In this document: positions 34,130 to 40,424 of the stretch, in pieces | Numbering within the stretch: the stretch's first letter is position 1 | Layout: every line of letters starts with the position of its first letter | Assembly (NCBI GenBank): GCA_012729675.1 | Contig: JAAYCR010000060.1 | Span: 1-40,424 of the forward strand | DNA: 40,424 bases | Origin: Phycisphaerae bacterium | GTDB lineage: Bacteria > Planctomycetota > Phycisphaerae > Sedimentisphaerales > Anaerohalosphaeraceae | Reading direction: 5' to 3' | Translations under genes and position numbers: made by a program | The notes under the pieces: generated by a model | The model's input: the letters and a program-made list of their open reading frames with translations, nothing else | What the model was told of the DNA's origin: nothing | Database searches by the model: none

Positions 34130-36563
34130 ATTCTTGTATGCCGGCGGAGACATTTTCACGAAAGGTTACTTCCAGCCGCAGAGCGCCTGTGGTGACGGGT
34201 TCAAAGCCGACGCGGTCGAAGGCGTCGCGGGTGACGGGATAAGGGATCAAGTTGTTCACCGGCTTCCATGCGCTGCCGTCACGATACAAGACTTTCCACG
34301 ACCGCGGGATACGGCATTCGCCGCGGCCGGTGTCGTCAAACCAATAGACCGATACGGCCGAGACGGTCTTCGTCCCGACAAAATCGTACTGAATCCATTC
34401 GGTTGTGCCCATTCGCGGCCACCAGTGGAAAAATCCCTGTTCGTGGTCGCCGGAGCTATTGGGAATCAACTGGTCATTGACATACTCCAGCCGGGTGTCA
34501 CCGACAGTGGTCAAAAACGAAGTGCTGACCTTGCTTTGTGAGGCGATAGTGTCGGCAGGCAGCAGTGCAGCGGCCTGTTCGGTACGCGGCAACCAGACGG
34601 CCATCGGTGTGCGGCCGCGATGCGCCCAGGCATAATACGGGATGGCCGAAAAGGCGCGGTCGGTTCGGGCGACAGCCCCCCCGCCGCCGCGACGAAGTTC
34701 CAGCGCGGTACCCTTGATAACAGTCACGCCGCCGAGCAGGTCGGGCTTGTATTCGGTCGTCAGGGCCGCAATGTCGGACAGCATCAGGTTCAGCACCCGC
34801 CCTCCTTCGACATCGACGCCCTCAATGCAATAGACCAGCGGGCCGCGCTGCAGGGCGACTTTGCCGACATTGTTCGCGATGCGCTCGTCGCATACCACGC
34901 GCTGCACGGGCATCGGGATATCGAGCCTGACCGTATCGCCGGGCTTCCAGATGCGTTCGATGACGGCGTAGCCGTTGATGGGTACGATCTCCATCGGGTT
35001 GCCGTTGACGGTCAGGGCGAGCGTGTTATCGGCCGGGTGCATTACCGCATACAGAGTGCTGGGTACGGGCTTGTTCCTCGCCCAGCCGGGAATGCGAAGG
35101 TGCAGGGCGAAACGGCCTTCCGCCTCGGGGGCAACCGTCAGTGCCACTGCGCCGCTGCGGGGGTAGTCGGTCGCCTGCGTCAGTTTCATTTTCTTCCCGG
35201 CGGCGGTTAACTCGGCATCGCCGGCGGCGTACAGATTGACATAAACGGCGCTGTCCCGCACGGCATAGGCATAACCGGGGATCGAAGCCATGAAGCGGCT
35301 CAGATTGCTCGGACAGCACGCACAGCCGAACCAGGGCTGACGCCGATGTCCGGCGGCGCTTTCAAGCGGATTGGGATAGAAAAAGCTCATCCCGTCCAGC
35401 GCAACGCCGCTGAGGACGTTGTTATACAACGACAACTCCATGACGTCGATGTAGTCGGACTTACCGTGCAGCAGGAACATCCGGTGGTTCCAATAGACGT
35501 TGGCGATGGCGGCGCAGGTTTCGCAGTAGGCCGTGCGATTGGGCAGCTCATAGTTGTCGCCGAAGGCTTCGCCGGAGCCGCGGGCGCCGATGCCGCCCGT
35601 GAGGTAGAGTTTTTTCTCGGCGACGTTCTCCCAGATCGTATCGATGGCCCTCAGGTAGTCGGCGTCACCGGTCAGGGCGGCGACATCGGCCATGCCGGCG
35701 TACATATAAGCCGCACGGACGGCGTGGCCGACGGCTTCGGCCTGTTCGACGACGGGTTTGTGGTCTTGGGCGTAAGGGCCGTAAAGGCGGCGGCGGTCGG
35801 CGTTGCGGCCGCGCATATCAAGAAAGAACTTGGCCTGATCGAGGTATTCGCGATTGCCGGTGGCCCGGTAGAGCTTGACCAGTCCCAACTCGACTTCCTG
35901 ATGGCCGGGCGGATCGATGCGGCCGTCGGGGCGGAATTCGCGGACGAGCAAGTCGGCATTTTTGATCGCGATGTCCAGAAAATTGCGTTTGCCGGTGGCT
36001 TGGTAATGCGCCACGGCGGCTTCGTACATGTGGCCGGCGTTATACAGTTCGTGACTGTTGCCCAGGTTGTCCCAGCGTTCTTTAGTGTAGATGCAGTTGA
36101 TGTGACGGCCTTGGTCGCCGGCCCGTGCGGTCCAGGCGGTGTAGAGGTAGCCGTCGGGTTCCTGAGCGGCTGCGATGAGGGCGATGAGTTCATCGACGTA
36201 GGCGTCCAGCGCGGGGTCGGGACGAACCATCAAACTGTAGGCGGCGCCTTCGATGACCTTATAGACGTCGGTGTCGTCAAAGCCGAAATCGCCGACCCAT
36301 TGTTTGTCGGATTGGCCGGCGGCCACTTTGAAATTTTCCACGCGGCCGGTGTCTTCGCATTGTTTGAAGGCAAAGGGGATGGTGGCGGTGCGGTTGGTCT
36401 CGATGCGCGGCAACCAGAAGGCGTCGCTGAAATGGACCTGCGTAAAGGGAACAGGCCGGAAAGGATAGTCGCGTTTCTCGGGTTCGGCGGTGTCCGCAGC
36501 GGCAGAAATCCCCAATGAACAGAGTAGCGGCAGGATCATAGCGGCATTGAAAGTCGTACGCAT
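34116..36563 (-). CDS. GH127-family beta-L-arabinofuranosidase-like enzyme with F5/8C domain
   Basis: 815 aa from ATG 36563, chosen because AAGGA lies 8 nt upstream; in-frame ATGs at 36569 and 36608 are alternatives. The signal peptide is MRTTFNAAMILPLLCSLGISAAA. The DUF1680/GH127 barrel covers ~35-560: VPFTQVHFSDAFWLPRIETN, YLTGGIGARGSGEAFGDNYE, then YCETCA (E348, C350) and GCACCPSN (C416, C417), matching the Glu-Cys3 zinc site of HypBA1, where one of the paired cysteines is the nucleophile. The C-terminal ~680-815 is an F5/8 type C-like domain (TEWIQYDFVGTKTVSAVSVYWFDD). It should release terminal beta-L-arabinofuranose from arabinan or glycoproteins outside the cytoplasm. It lies downstream of the ECF sigma pair, same strand. 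Confidence 0.92.
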   Translation of the reverse strand: MRTTFNAAMILPLLCSLGISAAADTAEPEKRDYPFRPVPFTQVHFSDAFWLPRIETNRTATIPFAFKQCEDTGRVENFKVAAGQSDKQWVGDFGFDDTDVYKVIEGAAYSLMVRPDPALDAYVDELIALIAAAQEPDGYLYTAWTARAGDQGRHINCIYTKERWDNLGNSHELYNAGHMYEAAVAHYQATGKRNFLDIAIKNADLLVREFRPDGRIDPPGHQEVELGLVKLYRATGNREYLDQAKFFLDMRGRNADRRRLYGPYAQDHKPVVEQAEAVGHAVRAAYMYAGMADVAALTGDADYLRAIDTIWENVAEKKLYLTGGIGARGSGEAFGDNYELPNRTAYCETCAAIANVYWNHRMFLLHGKSDYIDVMELSLYNNVLSGVALDGMSFFYPNPLESAAGHRRQPWFGCACCPSNLSRFMASIPGYAYAVRDSAVYVNLYAAGDAELTAAGKKMKLTQATDYPRSGAVALTVAPEAEGRFALHLRIPGWARNKPVPSTLYAVMHPADNTLALTVNGNPMEIVPINGYAVIERIWKPGDTVRLDIPMPVQRVVCDERIANNVGKVALQRGPLVYCIEGVDVEGGRVLNLMLSDIAALTTEYKPDLLGGVTVIKGTALELRRGGGGAVARTDRAFSAIPYYAWAHRGRTPMAVWLPRTEQAAALLPADTIASQSKVSTSFLTTVGDTRLEYVNDQLIPNSSGDHEQGFFHWWPRMGTTEWIQYDFVGTKTVSAVSVYWFDDTGRGECRIPRSWKVLYRDGSAWKPVNNLIPYPVTRDAFDRVGFEPVTTGALRLEVTFRENVSAGIQEWIVE

Positions 36564-36631
36564 TGTCATATTCCTTTTTTGGCTGAGATTAACCGTACGT
36601 TTTGTCATTTTCCTTTATTTGCTGAGGTTAA
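36554..36631 (-). repeat. 39-bp tandem duplication containing the GH127 ribosome-binding site and start codon
   Basis: Two adjacent 39-nt units (36593-36631 and 36554-36592). Both read, on the minus strand, TTAAyCTCAGC, then AAAGGA, ATGACAA and CGTACG, with about seven differences. Each contains a Shine-Dalgarno-like AAGGA and an ATG. 39 nt is 13 codons, so the ATGs at 36608 and 36569 are in one frame. Confidence 0.8.
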
Positions 36632-36769
36632 CTCCCTAATCCATCTTTTGTCAATCAGTATTCGCCGGAAGAAAGAAAATTGTATGCTGCTTTAAGCCCC
36701 CCCCCCTCCCTTTCATAGACGACATTGCAATGCTTTTATATCACAATTCATATATTTTTTATAGACATC

Positions 36770-36789
36770 CCCAAATCATCTTGTTTGGG
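36770..36789. repeat. Small hairpin after the HEAT-like gene
   Basis: CCCAAA (36770-36775) and TTTGGG (36784-36789), 8-nt loop, just past the stop codon. No T run directly follows, so termination is uncertain. A run of C bases near 36697-36706 lies further downstream. Confidence 0.3.
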
Positions 36790-36800
36790 AGAGTAAATCG

Positions 36801-39230
36801 TTATAGTCTTTTCCCCGCCAGGTATTGCTCGACATAATAGCGCCATGCTTCGATCTCTTTATCCTGCTGGCCGCTGAATTGACTAGGGTTAAAAGGAAAA
36901 TCCATGCCGGTAACTTCCTTAAGCATGCGGTATGCTGCCTCTCTTGTTACCCGGTCTTTGCTGCTCAACTGATCAACCAGAATTCGAAGTATTTGGGCTT
37001 CATACTTATCAACAAAAGAGGAAGAACATATATATCCCCTGTCGCCGGGTTCCAGGCCGTGACGCATTCTTTCAAGCATGAGTGCATCCATTTGCGGCGA
37101 TTCCAAATAGGACATGGCCGATTGAAAAACTCCGCCTGCCAAGTCATAGTGCCAGCGTATCTCGATCTCGGGCAGACTTCGATGTGTATTTGTCACAAAA
37201 TAATCCAATAATTCGTAACCCGTATAGTCCCCAAGGTAATACAGAGATATTGCTGCTAAGATTCTTATATGAATATCATCGGATTGATAGATCTTTTTTA
37301 GTTTCGGTATTGCGGATTCACCTTCCAGGAGGGCCAATGCCAGAACCGCATTCTGCTGCAAATGATTAATACTGAATGGGTGGTAGCCGCCCAGCAGGTC
37401 CTTGGTTTGGTAAAGGGAATCAAGGAGCTCTTCATCAAGATAATATTCGATTGCCGGCAAAGCCGTGATATCGCCGCACGTCCCTAAAAACTTAATAATC
37501 GGCGCCCGTCTTCGCAGCTCTTTATTGAACTGATTCCAATTTTCAGCTTCTATCGGAGCCAGTAAATCATTCATACCGGTATCAATTGCCTCCAGGTATT
37601 CACCGCATATAAAGAGGGCCTCCAGCAAGTCGCCGGTTACTTCTTTTTGCAAACACTCATGGAGAACCGGTATAAAAACGGGGTCAGCAAGCCGGGTTAT
37701 CAGGGATGGCCCCGCCCAATGACTTGTTACATGTTCCTGCAAAAAGGGGATAAATTCTTTATCTTCATGCCTGAGATAGTCTCTCATCGTATTAAAAACG
37801 CGATTCAAATTTGATTCCGTCGGGTCCTGTCCATAGTTCTCGATTGCCTCTGAAATTTCGAGCTTATGATCCGTTAATTGCATTTGCGGATTTTCTGAAA
37901 TTACAGGCGAAACAGTTTCTTGCAGGGCTGCTTCCTGCAATTTATTTTGCATATCACGGGTTGGATATTCAAATATGGACTTATTGAAAACAGAATCGGT
38001 ATTCATGTTATTCTCAGACAGTGAAATGACTTTCTCGATACTTTCCCTGTCGTTCAAGTATATGAGCAGGTCGAACGCCTTTGTTATATATGCGGCATGA
38101 TTCTTGACCTCAGAATGGTTATAATCATAGGGCTGATTATTTTTCCCCGGATAATTGACCTGCACAGAGTGGTATTTCTCAACACTGTTTACAATGAGAT
38201 CGCCAATATCCGGAACCTCAGGCAGTGTCAATAAGTATTCCAGTGCGAGCCAGCTTTCAGTGAAAGAATGACTTTGGAATTGTGCAATCCGGTATTCCAG
38301 GACATCTTCAGATGGCTCTAATTCTTCATGGATTACTTCATAGGTATCGATCAGGAAATTCCATGCCTGGCTTAACGAAACCGGTTCGTTTATAAAATTG
38401 CTTACGATTTCGTTCTCTGCGTCAACCGGATAAATACCCTGCTGATACGGCAGCATCCAGACCCTGTCACCGTCCTGTTTCAGAAGCAGCAGGTAACTTT
38501 GACCTTCCTGTACAAGATCGAGATTTCTCGTGTTTATTATCGGTTGCAGAATAAGCTTTTTGTCTGCATTGACGGCATCGGGGGGATACATTGAGTGAAC
38601 ATCCACCTCGACATCTGCCCGAATATTCGATGAATAATGTTCTTCATGTATACGTCGTTTCTCCAGAATGGCTTTTTTAAGGTCGGTGACATCAAGTTCG
38701 ACTTTTTCGACTTTACCGAAAATAATGACATTGGCGGCCTCTACCATTTCAGTAACAGGGGGGAAAACCAATACAGCGAGTTGTGCACTATCCGCTTGCA
38801 GACCGACAGAACCAGCATTACGAATTTTCTCGGCAAGAGCCAGAATTTCACGGGCAGGGATTTTATTAAGCTGACTTTTAAGGGCAGCTTCCACTAAAAT
38901 GCTGTCATAGGGACTTTCGGCCAAGTCATTGTGAATTTTAATGATCTCTTCGACCGGCATTTGTGCAAGCTCGGGGGGGATTTGAATTTCTTTGTTACTC
39001 TGCCAATAGAATAATGAAATACCTGTGGCAATCAATACAATCGCCGCGGCGATGAATTTTATTCGTTTCGTGTGCATGATATAGCTCCCTATCGTCGTGT
39101 CAGAAGCATGCTGTCCGCACTGGCTCTGCTGAAGCTTTAAGGCATCATCAAAAACCTTGCTCCGCATCTCTGAACGTGGTTTGACTTCAAATTGTTTAAC
39201 GAGTTTTCGAGTTTCTTTAAGCGATTTCAT
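36801..39230 (-). CDS. Single-pass membrane protein with HEAT-like repeats, putative partner of the ECF sigma factor
   Basis: 809 aa. The N-terminal 58 residues are charged and probably cytoplasmic (ETRKLVKQFEVKPRSEMRSKVFDDALK), followed by one helix (RIKFIAAAIVLIATGISLFYW, ~56-77) and a ~730-residue outer part. That part is acidic and mostly helical; the last 350 residues show HEAT-like pairs (PSLITRLADPVFIPVLHECLQ, AVLALALLEGESAIPKLKKIY, IRILAAISLYYLGDYTGYELL). No enzyme motif is seen. It overlaps the ECF sigma gene by 4 bp (ATGA), the usual place for an anti-sigma factor, but the N-terminus lacks a recognisable ZAS zinc motif (HxxxCxxC). It may be an atypical anti-sigma/sensor or an envelope protein under that sigma factor. 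Confidence 0.7.
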   Translation of the reverse strand: MKSLKETRKLVKQFEVKPRSEMRSKVFDDALKLQQSQCGQHASDTTIGSYIMHTKRIKFIAAAIVLIATGISLFYWQSNKEIQIPPELAQMPVEEIIKIHNDLAESPYDSILVEAALKSQLNKIPAREILALAEKIRNAGSVGLQADSAQLAVLVFPPVTEMVEAANVIIFGKVEKVELDVTDLKKAILEKRRIHEEHYSSNIRADVEVDVHSMYPPDAVNADKKLILQPIINTRNLDLVQEGQSYLLLLKQDGDRVWMLPYQQGIYPVDAENEIVSNFINEPVSLSQAWNFLIDTYEVIHEELEPSEDVLEYRIAQFQSHSFTESWLALEYLLTLPEVPDIGDLIVNSVEKYHSVQVNYPGKNNQPYDYNHSEVKNHAAYITKAFDLLIYLNDRESIEKVISLSENNMNTDSVFNKSIFEYPTRDMQNKLQEAALQETVSPVISENPQMQLTDHKLEISEAIENYGQDPTESNLNRVFNTMRDYLRHEDKEFIPFLQEHVTSHWAGPSLITRLADPVFIPVLHECLQKEVTGDLLEALFICGEYLEAIDTGMNDLLAPIEAENWNQFNKELRRRAPIIKFLGTCGDITALPAIEYYLDEELLDSLYQTKDLLGGYHPFSINHLQQNAVLALALLEGESAIPKLKKIYQSDDIHIRILAAISLYYLGDYTGYELLDYFVTNTHRSLPEIEIRWHYDLAGGVFQSAMSYLESPQMDALMLERMRHGLEPGDRGYICSSSFVDKYEAQILRILVDQLSSKDRVTREAAYRMLKEVTGMDFPFNPSQFSGQQDKEIEAWRYYVEQYLAGKRL

Positions 39231-39769
39231 TGTGTCGCCTCGCTGTTTATCAGTGACCTTAATTTGTCCATCCCGTACCGGTAACGGCTTCGGATCGTAT
39301 TGACAGAATGCTCTCTTAGCCGGGCGATTTGTGTAAACTTCATATTCCCCTGCAGGTGAAGAACAATCACTTCCTTTTGCTCATAAGGAAGCTGCGACAG
39401 AGCCCGATTCAGAATACTTGTTTCCTCTTTTTGAATCGCCAGCAGGACCGGTTCCAATTCCGGCGATTCAAACGTGTCGCTGTCGTCCAATGTTCCCGGC
39501 TGCCGCTGCGTTTTTTTGATCCTGTTGCGGGCCAGGTTGGCAACACATACGGCCATATACGACTTGAGATTTCCATCGAGTTGGATTCTGTCGGCGGACG
39601 TAACAAACGAGACAAAAAAGTCATGGAGTACATCCTCTGCCGCCGCTGTGTTATTTAAAAGAGCCGTCGCGACTGTCAGCAGGTAGGCACTGTATTTGTC
39701 ATAGATCTGCTCCAGCGCTTGAGCTGAACCATGCTTAAACTTCCATAAAAGCACTTTGTCTTCGAGCAT
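39227..39769 (-). CDS. ECF-type RNA polymerase sigma factor
   Basis: 180 aa, sigma-70 family group 4. Region 2 is at ~10-80 (ALEQIYDKYSAYLLTVATALL, AAAEDVLHDFFVSFV, LKSYMAVCVANLARNRIKK) and region 4 at ~120-172 (ALSQLPYEQKEVIVLHLQGN, FTQIARLREHSVNTIRSRYRYGMDKLR). A Glu/Asp-rich linker lies at 90-115. The start ATG 39769 has GAGGG. It directs transcription of a small regulon; the downstream overlapping membrane protein is the likely regulator, and the GH127 gene further downstream on the same strand is a possible target (inference). Confidence 0.94.
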   Translation of the reverse strand: MLEDKVLLWKFKHGSAQALEQIYDKYSAYLLTVATALLNNTAAAEDVLHDFFVSFVTSADRIQLDGNLKSYMAVCVANLARNRIKKTQRQPGTLDDSDTFESPELEPVLLAIQKEETSILNRALSQLPYEQKEVIVLHLQGNMKFTQIARLREHSVNTIRSRYRYGMDKLRSLINSEATQ

Positions 39770-39801
39770 TAATCCCTCGCCGGCTTCTTCACAATGATCA
39801 T

Positions 39802-39816
39802 CCTGTCATTATACAC
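39802..39816 (-). promoter_or_regulatory. Promoter -10 word upstream of the ECF sigma gene
   Basis: GTGTATAATGACAGG on the minus strand, identical over 15 nt to 28150-28164. TATAAT lies at 39808-39813. There is no TTGACA-like -35 at 16-18 nt; GAAACG (39831-39836) is at 17 nt and resembles an ECF-type -35. The start site would leave a short leader of about 30 nt before ATG 39769. Confidence 0.4.
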
Positions 39817-39913
39817 ACAATCCTGACAGCCGTTTCAGTCTATATTTTATTAAGTTTTTGTAACATTTTAGTGTCGTAGGATGGGCTTCGCCCACGCCGG
39901 AGTGTTCAAGATT

Positions 39914-39953
39914 GCATTTGACAGCGTGGGAACGGCCCACCCTGCTTGGCTTT
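39914..39953 (+). repeat. Dispersed repeat R1, copy 2
   Basis: GCATTTGACAGCG, then AACGGCCCACC and CTTGGCTTT, matching 5881-5922 read on the other strand. It is preceded at 39882-39894 by the hairpin TGGGCTTCGCCCA. Confidence 0.55.
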
Positions 39954-40226
39954 ACAGAACCATGATTTGTAAAGGTTCAGCCTTCAGAAATTCTCTCTGC
40001 ACACCAAAATCTGAATATTCCTCATTCTCTTTCTCCTTATTGAGTTGATGCCGGTTTCTAATTTGTCCTCTTTCCTGATAAGACGCGCCGGAGAGACATT
40101 ATGGTACATACTATTTCAACGAAAACCAAAAAATTTCGACCCAAACCGGCAATACCCCCCCTTTCGTACTTCCCCCTCCCCGCCTCTTGCCTTTTCACTT
40201 GTATTATGGTATAATACCCACCCGTG

Positions 40227-40302
40227 GCACGGCCATCTTGGCCGTGAACCGAAGTAGCAAAAAATGAACAAATAAACTCGACATTCTGAATTCTGTGTTC
40301 TG
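40227..40302 (+). repeat. Dispersed repeat R2, copy 2
   Basis: It starts GCACGGCCATCTTGGCCGTG, with a perfect CACGGCCA/TGGCCGTG stem, and ends CGACATTCTGAATTCTGTG plus TTCTG. Same orientation and order as 6082-6177. Confidence 0.6.
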
Positions 40303-40390
40303 TCCCCAACCCAACTCAAAACTAAAATCTACGAACGATGAACTACATACTATGAACTTTGAACGACCTCTCCCTTCTTTCCTCCATAAA

Positions 40391-40420
40391 TCAGTGTTAA
40401 TTAGTGTTAATTTGTGGCTA
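40391..40420 (+). repeat. GTGTTAAT word array
   Basis: ATCAGTGTTAATTAGTGTTA followed by ATTTGTGGCTAA: three imperfect copies of a ~10-nt word, related to 13814-13848. Confidence 0.45.
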
Positions 40421-40424
40421 AAAC

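Larger units (their letters stand above)
39770..40424. other. Non-coding end region with dispersed repeat words
   Basis: About 650 bases without a convincing gene. After the ECF promoter word it contains a TGGGCTTCGCCCA hairpin (39882-39894), repeat R1 copy 2 (39914-39953), a pyrimidine-rich stretch (~40157-40200), repeat R2 copy 2 (40227-40302), words of the GAACGATGAACTACATACTA type (~40333-40360) and a GTGTTAAT word array (40391-40420). Short ORFs here are built from these words. Confidence 0.55.

Noticed and set aside
1-40424. tRNA, rRNA, CRISPR array, insertion sequence or phage genes
   Set aside because: Searched by eye for T-loop motifs, regularly spaced repeats, transposase motifs and rRNA cores; none convincing.

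Overview
The window looks like a chromosomal piece of a free-living, polysaccharide-degrading planctomycete of the Phycisphaerae/Sedimentisphaerales type. This is inferred from gene content and not from any marker gene. The signs are a very large SecD-SecF fusion, a TPR protein carrying two RNA-polymerase-alpha C-terminal-like domains, an ECF sigma factor paired with a large single-pass HEAT-like membrane protein, modular secreted glycoside hydrolases, and intergenic gaps filled with short quasi-repeated words. I see no rRNA, tRNA, CRISPR array, transposase or phage gene.

Layout. 1-3736 (-): a modular GH95 enzyme (catalytic region, two FN3, F5/8C/CBM32, CBM6), cut by the window start, with a good promoter at 3927-3954. 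4196-5688 (+): two coupled, related multi-pass membrane proteins. 6439-7866 (+): a MATE exporter converging on a block on the minus strand: RluA-type pseudouridine synthase, YmdB-type phosphodiesterase and RNase Y, preceded by a ~380-nt hairpin-rich segment with its own promoter. 11761-16240 (-): an arsenic-type operon (ArsR, permease, two small thioredoxin-fold proteins) whose last three members (secreted thioredoxin-like protein, ArsG-like permease, Tat flavoprotein) are all broken. 16362-27905 (-): a long co-directional housekeeping cluster: TPR/alphaCTD protein, SpoIID-like lipoprotein, Tgt, YajC, SecDF, a glyoxalase-II-like hydrolase and an M16 peptidase lipoprotein. 28330-28599 (-): a FlgM-like small protein. 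28806-29987 (+): a BioF-like PLP enzyme.

30187-36563 is a second carbohydrate island: a secreted alpha-helical-barrel protein of unknown family and a type-B carboxylesterase (+), converging on a GH127 enzyme with an F5/8C domain (-). Upstream of GH127 on the same strand lies an ECF sigma/membrane-HEAT pair (36801-39769). The final ~650 bases are non-coding and carry dispersed repeat words that also occur near 5.9-6.2 kb.

How the parts fit: GH95, GH127, the esterase and the unknown barrel protein suggest side-chain removal (fucose/galactose, arabinofuranose, ester groups) from a plant or algal polysaccharide. SecDF/YajC supports export of such proteins. The points most worth a second look are the RNA-like element upstream of RNase Y, the shared promoter word before three units, the 3'-end decay of the ars-type operon, the 39-bp in-frame duplication of the GH127 start region, the word-like spacers and the TPR/double-alphaCTD protein.
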